A stretch of 64,000 bases of DNA from Tamarix chinensis (GCA_030549775.1 CM060173.1:3997501-4061500); one strand, 5' to 3'; counted from the first letter of the stretch, positions 34,451-47,251 are shown. Notes: generated by a model from the letters alone, not told the origin. Numbers and translations: made by a program.

Positions 34451-35842
34451 TGATTAAGAGCTTCTAGGAGTAGAATGTTGATCTATACCTTCTTGAATGT
34501 ATCCAAAATAGCTTGATCACTCTCATCCTTCTTTGATTTGGATAGCTTGCTAGGAAAAGGAGCAACAGATATAGGGTTAGTAACAATAATATTTGGAATG
34601 GTAGAGTATTTACCATTCAAAGAACTCTCAGATTTTAGTTCAATAGTGGTTTGATCAATCGTTTGTTGGTTCCCACTCTTATTCTCTTGCTTCTTCATGC
34701 TCTCCCCTTATTTTGTAGCAAAGTCTTCTTCCAATTGCTCCAGATTTTCCTTGGTTTTGTTTGAAACATTCTCACCTTATTTACCACTCCTGCTTGCAAC
34801 TACATTAGTTGATTCAAAGTTACCCTTCGGATTGGGTATGGTGCTACTAGGCTGTTTTCCTGGATCGTGTAGTTGGTTTAGCTTAGTGACCACTTCTCCC
34901 ATTTTCCTATCAATATTAAACACTCTCTTATCCATGTTATTTGGCTCAGCACTCTCTTGTCCATGTTTAGTTGGCTTTATATCAGCTGATTTTGTCCATT
35001 TGTTAACAACTCAAACATCTTGTCATATTTGTTAGTGGTTGGAGCTTGAGGTTGAGGGGATACTCCAAGCAATTTTTGATAAAAACCAAGTGTCACTTGG
35101 TTTAAGCTTGGAGGATTAATAACATTATTATTATCCTTCTAATGGAAACTAGGATGTTTGCGCATACCTAGATGATAAGTATTTGAAAAGATAATAGAAT
35201 TTGCTTGTGCATGATCCTAACCTCCAATTATTTTTGGGAATTTATCACTGGGATGTCCTATAGCTGAACATACTCCACATGTGGTAACAACTCTGGTAGC
35301 TATAGTTATCAGCAAAATAAGAGTAGTGATTTGGTTAAGTCTATCATCAAATTAATTTTCACTTACCTCATTTACTATTGTATGAGTAGAAAGGTCATTG
35401 TATTGTTATGCGGTAGAGGCTCAGTTCTTTAATAAGGCTTGGGCTGAAGTGGGATCTTTATCCATGAAAGAGCCACCACTTGATGCATCCAACATATTCC
35501 TTTCGAGTGGAGTGATACCCTCATAGAAGTATTGTAACAAATTCTATTCCCTAATCCAGTGTTGTGGGAACTATTATAACAAGCCTTGTACCTATTATAA
35601 TATGCATAGAATGTTTCGTTAGGCTCTTTTTGGATCCTGGTGATCCTCTTCCTTAGTATCATGACACGTGAGGCTGGAAAATACTTGTCTAAGAAAGCAC
35701 TATCCAAGTTGTCCTATGAGTATATCTTCCTTGTAGGTAGTTCATAAAGCCAATTTTTCGCACCATCCATCAAGGAAAATGAAAATGCCTTGATCTTTAT
35801 GATTTGAAGGTATGCCTCTTTGGGGCATATGGAGACACATAC
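34451..35842 (-). pseudogene. Athila-like gag, C-terminal part
   Basis: From right to left on -, the stretch 35707-35600 gives FLDKYFPASRVMILRKRI and NETFYAYYNRYKA, the conserved capsid core of Athila gag. The rest (to 34451) is a low-complexity linker with stops and a Ser/Lys-rich segment. The capsid is interrupted at 35842 by A9 and continues at 39833. Confidence 0.75.
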
Positions 35843-36489
35843 TATAACACCTCTAAATTTCACAATTGAAAAATTTTGTTTGCACATAAACCATATACTA
35901 AAAAAATGGGGTGCTACTGCCGTGATCGATAGAAGATTGACCCCCGACCAATCTTATACCAACAACAAGGATAGAAAATTTAAAATATATTAATTCGAGT
36001 AAAAGATAAAACCACAATGTTTCTAATAATTCATAATTAAAATAGAGTACGTGATGTAAGAGTCAATACAGGAATAGAAAATGAGTATAATAATAATGCC
36101 CCTATAGGGGAAAGAAAAAGATTAATAAAATGATAAGAAAGACAGAAATAGGTGAGTCGGGATAACACTCTCTCAAGCCCCATGACAAGTCCAGCAGTCC
36201 ATCACTCAGTCCCGTCCAACACATCAAAGGCATCAAAATCATCATATACAACATCACCTACTTGCACCAACTCAGAAGGGGCCACTACTTGCAAGAATGA
36301 GCATCACCCATGAAACGGGTGATTAGTACGTTATGTACTGAGTAAGGTAATCATACGGCTAAGGCCATACAATATAAATGGCAGATAATACATGCAGCAA
36401 ATTAGTCAGATCAAACATAAGCATTAGATCTTAGGCCATTATTTCCATTTTCACACAACTCTCAATTTAGATCTATGAGAGTGTAGGAA

Positions 36490-36835
36490 CCCCACTATTA
36501 TAGTCAGTGGATCAGAAACATCTAGGACAGAACACTCTTGGCTACTATTATTCACCGCTGGATCAGTATCCAGAGCAAAGTGCTCCTGGCCACTATTATG
36601 CAATGGATCAGTCTGGTCTCGACTCTTATGGTGTTCTACTATAAGTAATTAGTATCTTTCACATGGCTTATTAACATTTAAGGTTTGGTTTATTGAGCTC
36701 GGGATCCCTCACTATTATAGCCGGTGGATTGGAAACATCTAGGGCAACATGCACTTGGTCATTATTATTTGCCGGTGGATCGGTCTCCAGGGCACCCTAC
36801 ACTTGGCCACTATTATTGCCGATGGATCGATCTGG
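36490..36835 (-). repeat. Dyad-motif triplets of A9
   Basis: Six reversed units in two blocks (36493-36615 and 36705-36835), cores such as GCCGGTGGATCGG after CCACTATTATT. The blocks are separated by GACTCTTATGGTGTTCTAC, matching the separator in A1. Confidence 0.75.
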
Positions 36836-38001
36836 GTCTGAATTAATAATATTTCAATTTAAATGGTTAGTGTCTTATTGATATCTTATTTAACAATTAC
36901 TTTCTTACTAGACATGCATGCCCCGCTTGACTTCCCATTCTCACCCCTTTCACCTCTACTCTCCTGAAAAGCCCCATCCCATATCTTAGGACTTCTACGC
37001 ATCCTAGGACTCCCATACATCTTCCTCACCTTTCCTGTACTCATCATAAAAAACCCAAACTCCCGCATACGTGATCAAGGCTCACTTCCTATATCTCCAC
37101 TTTATCTTACCATTGCCTTCTAGGGTTTCCCTCAGAAACCCTAACCTGGCCTAACCTCTCCTTAACATACATGGCCCATGCTCCCTTTGCTTCCAACACC
37201 ATCACTCCACTTAATCCACACCCAACATCACAACCTTACTTTCCATTCTTCACATGTGATCATGAAAACCCTAGTACTTCTCCTTTCTTTTATGTCATCC
37301 CTTAATCACATATACTCCTTTCCACTTGGCTCATTCCCTCCCCCCTTAATGTGACACCCTTCCAGTCTCAACCCACACTCCAACCATCTACCATCAACTC
37401 TCTCTTTCACATACTTCCCCCACTTAGGTTTTTTTCCTAAAAACCCTAGTTAAGTCCCCTATGCACACCTCTACCAACCCACGTACTATTTTTCACTCAT
37501 GGACTCTAATCACCCAACTACTATTCCCTCACCTCGCTTAACCATTAAATCACCTTTTTCCACATAAATGATACCCCCATGCAATGACTAATCACCCTAT
37601 GTAAAGGCTTACATTTCCCAAGAAAGATTTACTTCAACCTTTCATTTTATTCATTTTATCCTTTTATATGTCCACCCATAAATCATAAGGTGATTAGGAC
37701 TTTCTCACTTCCCTCTAATCACTGCACTTTCTTTACTTCTTTTATCTCCCCCACAACCTCATCATACTACCTAAATAATTCTAGCATGCATGTCATATAG
37801 GGAAATAATACATAAGGTATGACACAAAATACAAGCCATATCACCATATTACACATGTCATAACACATATACAATTTACCTTAGCTCCATGCTTAGCAAG
37901 ATGCACTACAAGCATATAATCCATAACTAAATAGGATATAATCATATAACCAAACATTCATGAACACATAATATACAATTTGGCCTTAACCACATCCTTA
38001 C

Positions 38002-38064
38002 CTAGATTGACACCGGGCTTGGAGCATGACTCCTACGCCTCCTTAAGTGAAGGATTTGGTCAAC
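38002..38064 (-). other. 63-bp exon-like block of A9
   Basis: On -, preceded by CACTCTTATAG and followed by GTAAGG. The palindrome is GGAGTCATGCTCC, with one inserted base that explains the length of 63 where other copies have 62. Confidence 0.52.
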
Positions 38065-38109
38065 CTATAAGAGTGGAACACTAATGTTAACTTCCCTCTT
38101 ATTTCTTTT

Positions 38110-38400
38110 ATTATCCCCTAACTAATTATTATTAAAAGACTAATAATAGTCTTAATAACAATAATATTAGTATTACTAATGATACTAACAATAATAGTAG
38201 CAGTAATAATAACCATAATAAGATTAATGATGATGATGATGATAATAATAATAATGGTAGAAATAGTAGTAGTAGCAGTAATAATAATAATGATGATGAT
38301 GATGATGATAATCATAATCATAATGATAATGATGATGATGATGATAATCATAATAATAATAATGATGATGATAAGACTAAAAATAACAATTATAAAAAAT
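38110..38400. repeat. AAT/GAT trinucleotide tract of A9
   Basis: AAT, GTA and GAT triplets on +; equivalent of the ATT tract of forward copies. The poly-Ile/Met frames here are artefacts. Confidence 0.75.
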
Positions 38401-39000
38401 AATTTATACTTAAGTAGAAGCAAAGGTTAAGGTACAACTAGGGGTAAAGGTAACGCATGACGGCAGCAGGCGACATGAGTGGTGGTGATTTGAAAAGGTA
38501 TAAAATTTGGGTTTGGAAGAGGGAAAGGGAGGTGGTGGTTGTGAGGTAGTAGGTTTCCTGGACCATGAGGGTTGTAGTGGTGGTGGGGGCGTATCAAGGC
38601 GGCGGCGCAGGTGGCCGAAGATGAAGGAGAAGAAAGGAGGAGTAAGGAGGGGAGAAAGGGGGAAGGAAGGGTATGGGGAAGTAGGGGAAGGTTTTCTGGG
38701 TTGAGGGGGAGGTAGTGGGGTGGTGGTTGTGGTGGAGGAGATGGCACAAGGTGGTGAATAGGGCAACGACAAGGTGCAAAGAGCTACCCACTTTGCACAA
38801 GTAGGGTGGGTTGTGCATAGGGAGTTAGGGGTGGGGAGTGGTCTTGTTTGGAAGAGGGTAATGTAGGGAATATTTTGGGTGGAAGTTTGGACGAGGGTGA
38901 TGCACGATGACGGTTAGGGCTGCGTCTGATGGGGCGGTGGAGGGAAGCTTCGGGAATTTCTGGGTAGAGGAAAAAGAAGAGGAAGAAGGGTGAGGGTCAT

Positions 39001-39010
39001 GGTATTTATA
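39001..39010 (-). promoter_or_regulatory. TATA box of A9
   Basis: GGTATTTATA on +, that is TATAAATACC on -, at the same distance from the 5' end as in the other copies (about 820 bp). Confidence 0.6.
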
Positions 39011-39832
39011 GATATGGGGAGGAGAAGAAGATAAGGGAGGATGAGGATAAGGGATTGGGAGGGTCAGATGGCTTCCAGCAAGTGGTGGCAGGCTGGTGCA
39101 GGCCTACAGGTTCGTAGGGGGGTAGGGGTGGTTTTGGCAGGGCTATAGGGAGAGTTGGTGAGGGTGTCGGGGTTGCAAAAGGGAGTGGACTAGTGTAGGG
39201 CAGTGCCAGTTGCATGCCCTTCAGGTTAGGTCAAAGGGAAGGTGAGGGGGAAAGGAGAGCCATGTGCACTAGCGATTGAGGGGGTGAGGTAGGAGATGGG
39301 GGTAGAAAGGGGAAAACGGGAAAAAGGCAAGGATAAAAAGGGGAGGATGGGTGGGGTGTTGGGCCATGCGAGAGGGAAAGAAAAAGAGAGAAAGGTGGGT
39401 TGGGCTATGCAGGTGAAAAGAAGGATAGAATGGAGGGGGAAGAGATGCGTGGTCCAGACCGGCTGAAGGAGAAAAAAAGAAGAAAAAGGAAGAAAAAGAG
39501 GGGAAAAGGAAAAAAAAAAGGAAAATGAGGTGGTTGGGGTATTGGGGATTTTTAAAATTTTTTAAAAATAATAAAATTAGTAAAAATAAATAATTACAAT
39601 TTCTTTTTATATTAATTTGGAAATTTTGGTTAAATTTTCCTAAAATCCATTTTTGTTAGCAAATTACCCTAACCTTTACTAATTTGATTCCTACATTATT
39701 TTCCTCTTTCTTTTGTCTTAATTACCTCCATTATAATAACATTATTTTATTAAAAATGTTATATTTAACTGATATCACCTATTATTCCCTATTTTATTAT
39801 TAATTCCTAAACTAAGGTTTAGGAGTATTACA

Positions 39833-40260
39833 CATACAGATTGGAATTCCTTTAGGAGTTTATTTGGATCTTCACTTGGGAACCCATGAAAAGTTGGAAG
39901 GCGATGAAGTACGCTGGATTTTAACTCAAAGTCCCTGTCCTTTCCATCAGCAAGCTCAGGGTAGCCTATGCATGTAGCTACACTTTTAGCTATATTATGG
40001 GTTGCTAGCTCCCACAAACTCCTTTTAGCTACCATGTGAGTGAAGTAGATGGGCTCTTTTGGTAATGATGTGTTGATATTTTAAGTTGCTTCTTCAAAGT
40101 CTAGTGATGATGGAAAACCAAAATGCTCGTCTTTAAGTTTTGGTGATGAAGGAGAACTAGAAATTCTTAACTTTCTAATTACTCGATTAGATCTCTCTAA
40201 CTCAAGATTCATTGATATAAGCTCTCATTGTGGTTTTCCTCTTGTATGCATTCACTAGTG
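39833..40260 (-). pseudogene. Athila-like gag, N-terminal part
   Basis: On - the frame contains HRLPTFHGFPSEDPNKLL, the conserved start of Athila gag, upstream of the A9 insertion. Upstream (higher coordinates) the frame is broken but it begins shortly after the primer-binding site. Together with 34451-35842 it forms one gag split by A9. Confidence 0.75.
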
Positions 40261-40408
40261 GTTACCTGAAATAATAAAAACACTATAATCGAGTAAACCA
40301 CACTAGATAAAAAAACACATAAAAGGAAAAGAATAAAAAAAAGTGACTAAAGAAAAGCACACAAAATACTTAAAAAGTTTGTTATTAAAATACAGGCAAA
40401 GTTACCAA

Positions 40409-40426
40409 TCCCCGTCAATGATGCCA
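40409..40426 (-). promoter_or_regulatory. Primer-binding site of the Athila-like element
   Basis: TCCCCGTCAATGATGCCA on + is a decayed form of the reverse of the Athila primer-binding site (TGGCGCCGTTGCCGGGGA). The matches TCCCCG and GCCA at the two ends are kept, and the CpG positions carry the changes. It lies at the gag-proximal end of the 5' LTR, as expected. Confidence 0.65.
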
Positions 40427-41153
40427 AAAGTTAGCGTGGACATAGCTAGCATGCAATTTAAACCCTCTTGTTGACAATTGTAGTATTAGTAAATAAGGGT
40501 ATTGTTTTATATTGGAGATTGAGATGATTCACCTCTACATAACTAACTCAAAAATAATAAAAATAAAAACTCTAAATCACACAAAATAAATAAACAAGAA
40601 TAAAACTAATGGGGGTTTTTAAATTAGAAAATAATAAAAGTAATAAATAAAATAAAATAATAAAAATAATGGATAACAAAAAATATGATAAATACGCTAG
40701 GAAAATCAAAATCTACCACTAGATTATGTCAAAATATAATAATAATTTCTAAGTTATATTTTAATCACGAGAAGGAGATTGACAAAGTTGTGAGCCAAAA
40801 GTAAGCCTATACACCTTATTCTATTTTCCTAAAATAATGAATACAAGAAAGCGTCAATATTAATCCTATTAAATACTAGTAGTATAGTAGCAACAAATGA
40901 CTCTTATATTTAGATAGATTTAATGCATTATGTACAAATAGAAGGATGTCAATCTAAGTATCCAAATTAGTACAATAAGCATGTCTAACTGTATTTCTCT
41001 CCATTAATCCACACATATCTAAATGTTTCACTACTCCGGTTAGAATTACAAAACTATTAGGTGAATTGTTATCTAACTTAGCTACAATTCATACATATAA
41101 ATTATAGAATATTTATATGGTCACCTAGCAGGCAAATAATCCTACACATTGTC
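40427..41153 (-). mobile_element. Probable 5' LTR remnant of the Athila-like element
   Basis: AT-rich noncoding sequence to the right of the primer-binding site, where the 5' LTR of a reverse element belongs. The LTR would start (on +) soon after 40427. It is interrupted at 41154 by A10. There is no second LTR to define its limits. Confidence 0.45.
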
Positions 41154-41934
41154 TGAAATACCCCAAAACCCTAATTTAGAGAATTATGGAAAAATAAGGA
41201 TTTATTAGGGAAATTAATTATATGAATTATTTTATTAAAATAAGAGGAAGTAATTAAGGTAAAATCAAGAGAATGATTATAAATAATTTAATTAGAAAAA
41301 ATTAGGGTGTTTTACTAATTAAAATGGAATTAAGGAAAAATTATTCAAAATATTCTAAATTAATCTAAAAAGGGAATTTATTTATTATTTTAAATATTCA
41401 AAAATAAAAAATTGTTATAAATACCCCAATCCATTTATTTTTCCTTTTTTCCCTTCTTTTTCCTTTTTTCTTTCCTTCATCTCCTTTCTCCTTTTCTTTT
41501 TTTTCCTTCCTCCCTCGATCTGAGCTAGCACCCCTTGTGGCCCAAATCCCCTTCTTCCCTCGCGCGGCCTAAGCTCGCTCTCCTTTTCTTTTTCCCTCGC
41601 CTGGGACTCACCCTCTTTTTCTTTCTTTTCTTTTCTTTCCCTTGGGTCGGCTGTTCCACTTCTTTCTTCTTCCCCGACCCTTCCCCGCGCAGGTGTGCAA
41701 CCCTTCAACACCACGCACGCCGCCCTGCCACCTCCTCTCTCTTCCTCGTCATTTCTTCTCCCTTCTCGACCCAATCAACCCTCCTCTCTCTCTTCACACG
41801 TGCCCTGTCCCCCTTCCTTTTCTTCTTCCCTAACCAAACAAAACCTGCAACTTTACAAGTCTGTACCGGGTGACCTACCACTCATGCCCCTCTCTTTTCC
41901 TCTTCCCCCTCTGTCTTTTTCCCCTTCAATGGCC

Positions 41935-41946
41935 TATAAATACCCC
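41935..41946 (+). promoter_or_regulatory. TATA box of A10
   Basis: TATAAATACCCC followed by ATAACCACCCC, preceded by CAATGGCC. It is about 780 bp from the element start. Confidence 0.67.
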
Positions 41947-42529
41947 ATAACCACCCCATTCTATCTTTTTTCCTTGCCTAGAAAGTCCCCCCTTATTGCG
42001 ATGTTGCCCAAACCACCTACTTAACCACTCCCTACACTCCCCTCCACCAAACTACACCTCTCACCACCCTCGATTCTTCCTGCACGAGCTACCTTGACCG
42101 TGCAAAGTTGGCTCCTCAATCAACCCCTTCTCACCCACTACCGCCCTTCGCACCGTCGACCATTACTGTTTTCGCCGATACCACCACTCCCCAACTCCCA
42201 AAACAACCAGCAGAACCTCCTCTCCCTCCCCTACCTTTATTTCTCCCTACCTCCCTCTCCTTCTCCCTTCCTCCTTAGGCCACCACATCCACCGCCACTT
42301 ACACTACCCTTTTGGCTGCACCACCACCACCATTCCAGCCCTCTCAACCTAGGGTATCCACCAATACCTCAATCACCCTCTTATTCCCCCTCTTCTATCC
42401 TAAGCAACCACCTTTCCACCCTCTCTTCTCCCGCCACCGCCACCTCCGGTGCTGCCTAGTCACCACCGTCCCTAGGTGGCACCCTAACTTCCACAACCCT
42501 TAAACGTTATTTATGTAAATGTTATCATT

Positions 42530-43084
42530 TTTATTACTATTAATATTATTATTCTTAATATTAATATTCTTAATAATAATAATAATATTAATAATAATAT
42601 TATTATTATGTTATCATTATTATTATTTTTATCACTATTATTATTAAATCTAACTTCAAAATATTACCACTAATATTATTGTTATAATTAATGGTCGAAA
42701 CCTTATTATTATTATTATTATTATCATTATTTTTATTATCATTATTATCAATATTGTTATTATTATTATTGTTATTATTATTATATTTATTAATGCTAAC
42801 TTTGGCATATTATCACTTTTATTATTTTTGTAAATATTCAAACCCTTATATTATTATTACCATTTTAATTATTTTATTATTATTATTAGTATTATTCTTC
42901 ACATTATTATTATTATTATTGTTGTTGTTGTTGTTGTTACTATCATCATCATCATCATCATCATCATTATTATTATTATTAGTATTATCACTATTACTAT
43001 TATTATACTTGACCATATTATCACTAAGGTTACTATTATTATGATTATTAGGACCCTTATTAGTATTATTCTTAAGATCAAAAC

Positions 43085-43123
<39 letters not shown>

Positions 43124-43330
43124 TTTGTCATTATTGTTAATATTACCTATACCACTAATATTACTATCACTACTAGCATTATTATTATCATTAGTATCAT
43201 TATTGTTACTACTTTAGTACTACTAATATCATCATTATTATTAATAAGATTTGGGTTGTTAATAGTATTATCATTACAACTATTATTATTATTATTATTA
43301 TTATTAAGCTATTATCTTTAATAATTTAGA
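42530..43330 (+). repeat. ATT trinucleotide tract of A10
   Basis: The longest trinucleotide tract of a forward copy, with pure ATT runs near 42705 and 43083 and a (ATC)n run near 42945. It lies between CCTAG|GTGGC (GT at 42476) and TCTTATAG (43509-43516). The leucine/isoleucine frames on both strands are artefacts. Confidence 0.8.
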
Positions 43331-43516
43331 TATTGCTAAGACTTATTTTGACTAGTAATAACATGGTTAGCTACTTTGAGAATAATAACCCTACTTTTAT
43401 TTATAAAACAACTATTATCATTATTAGCCCTAATAGTAGGCTATGATAGGGTAAGGTAGGAAATAATGGTAATTTTGGTAAGAGGGAAGTTAAACCTTAG
43501 TATTTCCCTCTTATAG

Positions 43517-43578
43517 GTGAATCAAGTCAAAACCCTAAGGAGGCGTAGGAGCGTGCTCCAAAACCGGTATCATATTAG
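43517..43578 (+). other. 62-bp exon-like block of A10
   Basis: Preceded by TTTCCCTCTTATAG and followed by GTAAGGG, with an intact GGAGCGTGCTCC. This is the best example of the consensus block. Confidence 0.6.
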
Positions 43579-44813
43579 GTAAGGGTGTAGCTAAGACTAG
43601 CTATGTGTGTGTTATGTGCCTTGTATGCCATATATTATGTTATGTTATGTACTTTATGATTATTATGACTATTTACTTGTAGTGCAGCTTGGAGTTGAGG
43701 TATGCTTATGTAACTCCCTTATGGCATGTGTTTAATGATATATATGTTGTGCTTATGATGTTATATGATGTGACCCTCTAGGACATGCATGCTAGAATGT
43801 TTAATAATATGATATGGGGTGGAAGGATGAAAAGGAAAAAAAGGGAAGTGATTTGAAAAAAGGGATATGATATTGACTTAATTATCTCATGATCCATGAT
43901 GATGCAAATAAAAAGAAATTATGAACAAAATAAAAGAGTGGAGTGAACCTTGCATGGAAATTTCTAGGGTTTGCATGGGATGGAAGGAGTTTGCATGGGA
44001 ATGATCCTTACGTGAGAAAAGTTTGTCTTGGGGCGTAAGTAAGGTAAGGGAAGAGTTATTGGGGGTGATTGGAGACTTTGGGTGAAAAATAGTACGTAGG
44101 TTGGTACAAGAGTACATAGGAAACCTGGCTAGGGTTTGGGAGGAAAACCCTAATTGAAGATGGTCGTGAAAGTAAAAATAATTGAGGGTGAGTGGAATAT
44201 GGGATAAAAGTGGAAGAATACCATGTGTAGGGTGAGTATGGGTGTCATAAGAAAGAAAGGATGGGAGGTGAGTAACGGAGAGGTGACATATGGGAAAGAA
44301 AGGTGCTAGGGTTTGGAGTGGCCAACTAGGGTTTTGTGGCCACACGTGTATTTGGGGAGTAAACTGAAATGATGGGCGTTGAATCTAAGTGAGATGATGT
44401 TTTGGGTGATAAAGGGACTTTGGTTGGGCGAGACAGAGGAAGGACGGGCCATATAGGTCCAATTAGGATTTTAGGGGAAAACCCTATGGGATGATAGAGT
44501 GGAATTGGATGGCATAAGGTAGTGGGCCTTGACCCATACACTTAGGAGTTAGGCTTCCAGTGTGAGTAAGTGGAAGAAGGAAAGGACGTCGGGGTGTATT
44601 AAGAGGTGTAGAAGTCTCAAGATATGGGACAAGCCCTCTTGGGAGAACAACAGTAGACGGATTGCAACATGCATGTCTAGGATAAAAACTTGTTGAATAA
44701 GACATAATAAGACACTAATCATTTAAAGTAAAAGATTATTGAGTCGGACCCAAACCAATCCACCGTCATAATAGTGGTCAGGTGTCGAGGTGCCCTAGAG
44801 ACCGATCCATCGG

Positions 44814-45172
44814 AGAAATAAGGAGGAAACATATCCAGAAAAATTTATTTAAGATGAAATTGATTAATATTTTATCAAATAAAATTTTGAACTTTCATCT
44901 ATAATTAATTCCGGTTATTTCTTTCTCTATTTTTAATTTATATTTTTAATATATATTTTTGTGTAATTGATTCAATCATTATGACTATCTAATTCTTTAT
45001 TGTTGAAAAATAGATTGAAACCCTATATTATGGTTTGAGATATGATATTATTTTTCTTTATTTCATGAGATTGTTCTTTGATTCTATTTTAATTGCTATC
45101 GGTTATATATATGATTATATCAAGTATGATTTATATGGTGTATGTCTTATTCTGATTTCCTTATAGTGACAG
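44814..45172. other. Inverted flank between A10 and A11
   Basis: AT-rich, no gene. It appears to be the original right flank of the broken family A element, now inverted. The five bases next to A11, GACAG at 45168-45172, read CTGTC on -, matching the left duplication TTGTC in 4 of 5 positions, as expected if this sequence once followed the element's 3' end. Confidence 0.55.
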
Positions 45173-46138
45173 TGTAACACACCCAAAATTCACTACTAAA
45201 AAATTTAGGTTTATTAAAAGATACAACGAAAATAAAGAAAACAAAATTGTGAATTTAGAGGATATTACCACCATGATCAGTACAAGGCTGGCCCCCGACC
45301 AATCTCGTACTAACCACAAGGATAAAGAGAAATTATCGTCAATCATGAATCAAACTTAAAACAAGATCTCATAGAAGAATTGAATTGTTCATAATACAAA
45401 AATCAGAGTATGCGTAAAAGAGTTTACAATCCAAGAGTGCATAATTAAAGTTCCCAATGGGGTAAAAGGTACAATATGATAAAATAGAGTTGAAATAAAC
45501 TGATACAAGGTAAGTAAATAGTAAAAGGGAATCTAGCTAAGTCGCTCTCGGTCCCCAAGCCAAGTCCAAGCTCAACTCTCATCCTCGCCCGATGTCTCAA
45601 AAGTATCGTAGGCATCGAAAATAGTATCTCCTACCTGTACAAACTTAGGTGGGCCCTCTACTTGTGGGAATGAGCATCACCCATGAAACGGGTGGTCAGT
45701 ACACTACGTACTAAGTAAGGTAACCACATAGCTAAGGCCAAACATAGAAGGCATATAACACAAACATGATCATACAGATAACATACAACAACATAGATAA
45801 TAAAGGTCTAGCTAAAGTCCGGATAAATTTATTCTTGAGGTCTTTCATCAATGCCCATTTCATACCGTCCTTATTTTCAATCTATGCGAGTGCGGTAACC
45901 CCACTATTATAGCTAGTGGATTGGAAAATGTACAGGGCAGAACACTCCTGACCACAATTATTGCCAGTGGATCGATCTCTAAGGCAAAGTGCTCCTGGCC
46001 ACTATTATGCTAGTGGATCAGTTTGGCCCTGACTGTCATGGTGTTTCACTGTAATTACTTAGTGGCTTTCCCATGACTTACTGTGACTTAGAGTTTGGTT
46101 TATTGAGCTCGGGATCCCCCACTATTATAGCCAGTGAA
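45173..46138 (-). mobile_element. Family A copy A11, inverted 3' part of the A10 element
   Basis: On + it begins TGTAACACACCC and ends in ACTATTATAGCCAGTGAATC, the reverse of the third motif unit of the first triplet. The second triplet is at 45898-46035, and the dyad box near 45707-45722 reads AGTACACTACGTACT. Its stem-loop region is the CCCCCGACCAATCTCGTAC type also found in A9. It complements A10 with only about 50 bp of motif array lost between them. Confidence 0.78.
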
Positions 46139-47074
46139 TCTTCACTCTCCTTTTTTTTTCCTATTCTTCTTTTTCTTTTGTCTTCTACCGCCACCATCTT
46201 TTTTTTCTTTGGTTACTGTGCCTCTACACATTAGCTTATTTTTCTCATTTTCTTCCGAATTCTCCTGCTAACTCCTTGTCGCCTCTCTCCTGCTTCTCTA
46301 CTTTTACCTGCAGCTGAACTCCTTTTTTTTCATACGGCTTTGATGCTGCAACTCCTCCTCTCCCATTTGGATTCCTTGCTTGGCCTTTTATAAAAAAAAA
46401 TCATCACCTTCGCTAACTCTATGTTTGGGCCTTTGGTCTAAAGGATCAAAACTCTATTTTTTTTAACTTTACCTAAAAAATAAAATTAGAAAAACTAATA
46501 AATAATCTTATACTTAAAATTTATTTAATTTTAGCTCAAATAATAAAATTCATAAGATTATTATTATTTAATCACAAAATCATAATTATTTATATATATT
46601 ACTAAAAAAAATACCAAAACCTAATATTAAAAGGGTAAAAAAACATATGTCAAAATATGTACTCATCAATTAGCAGATGTTGGAGAATCAAATTCTATCA
46701 ATGATATCTGCCAACATGTACTACTTGAGAAAAAATAGAGCAACACAAATTCCATTAGTGAACATATATTGGCAAAATTCAAAATGGCATCTAAAATGAA
46801 ACTTGTTGAATAAGTTTCATTTTTCTCTCACTTCTCTTTGTGACTAAATCACAAAAAGCTTTTGTGAATAAGGGCCACATGACACGCCCAATAGGTGCTA
46901 TAAAATTTACCAACTTTCTAGGTTACTGTAGGCCATTCATTAAATCGAGCAAAAATTGAGGTTGGATTTGACGTTCTATACTCTCCCAAACGAGGTTTTA
47001 AGGAGATCGTGTCAGTGAAGTGTGCCAATTCTTCATCTTCCCCATCAAACATGAGGTAAACCCATTCAACTTGG

Positions 47075-47125
<51 letters not shown>

Positions 47126-47251
47126 TTCACGCTTATTTTCTTCTTCTTCTTCACTTCTTACAATTACCATTCTCTAGTTTTTGTTCATCCTTGCTGTATA
47201 CCCTCTAGCTTTCTTCTTTAAAATTTTTGTTTTCCTCATATGTCAGGATAT
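46139..47251. other. Unclassified AT-rich and pyrimidine-rich stretch
   Basis: 46139-46420 is pyrimidine-rich; 46440-46640 is very AT-rich. At 46918-47079 on - there is a 54-codon open frame (SLKPRLGEYRTSNPTSI in its middle) that runs into a (TA)n repeat. I do not recognise it; it may be a gene or retroelement exon fragment. No conserved family A or B block is visible here. Confidence 0.4.
47080..47120. repeat. (TA)n microsatellite
   Basis: Twenty uninterrupted AT units. Confidence 0.95.

Larger units (their letters stand above)
35843..39832 (-). mobile_element. Family A copy A9: complete 3990-bp solo-LTR-like element
   Basis: On + the left end is TATAACACC (TG mutated to TA) and the right end GGAGTATTACA. 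Perfect duplications CATAC (35838-35842 and 39833-39837) flank it. It is inserted in the gag of the Athila-like element. It has reversed motif triplets, a 63-bp exon-like block, a trinucleotide tract, a GC-rich segment and a TATA box. Its 3' stem-loop region is of a second type, with CCCCCGACCAATCT, shared with A11. The purine-rich frames at 38400-39500 are the reverse of the pyrimidine-rich segment and are not genes. Confidence 0.87.
41154..44813 (+). mobile_element. Family A copy A10, 5' part of an element broken by inversion
   Basis: It starts TGAAATACCCC after TTGTC (41149-41153). Pyrimidine-rich segment, TATA box, trinucleotide tract and 62-bp block are all present. It stops inside the second motif unit of the first triplet (GACCGATCCATCGG, then AGAAATAAGG). 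The missing 3' part is present in reverse as A11, from the third unit of the same triplet to the terminus. A10 and A11 together make one element of about 4.63 kb. Confidence 0.82.

Noticed and set aside
42691..43044. Leucine/isoleucine open frames in trinucleotide tracts (also 38118-38430 and 52499-52726)
   Set aside because: They are translations of ATT, GAT and AAT repeats on both strands and have no protein-like composition.
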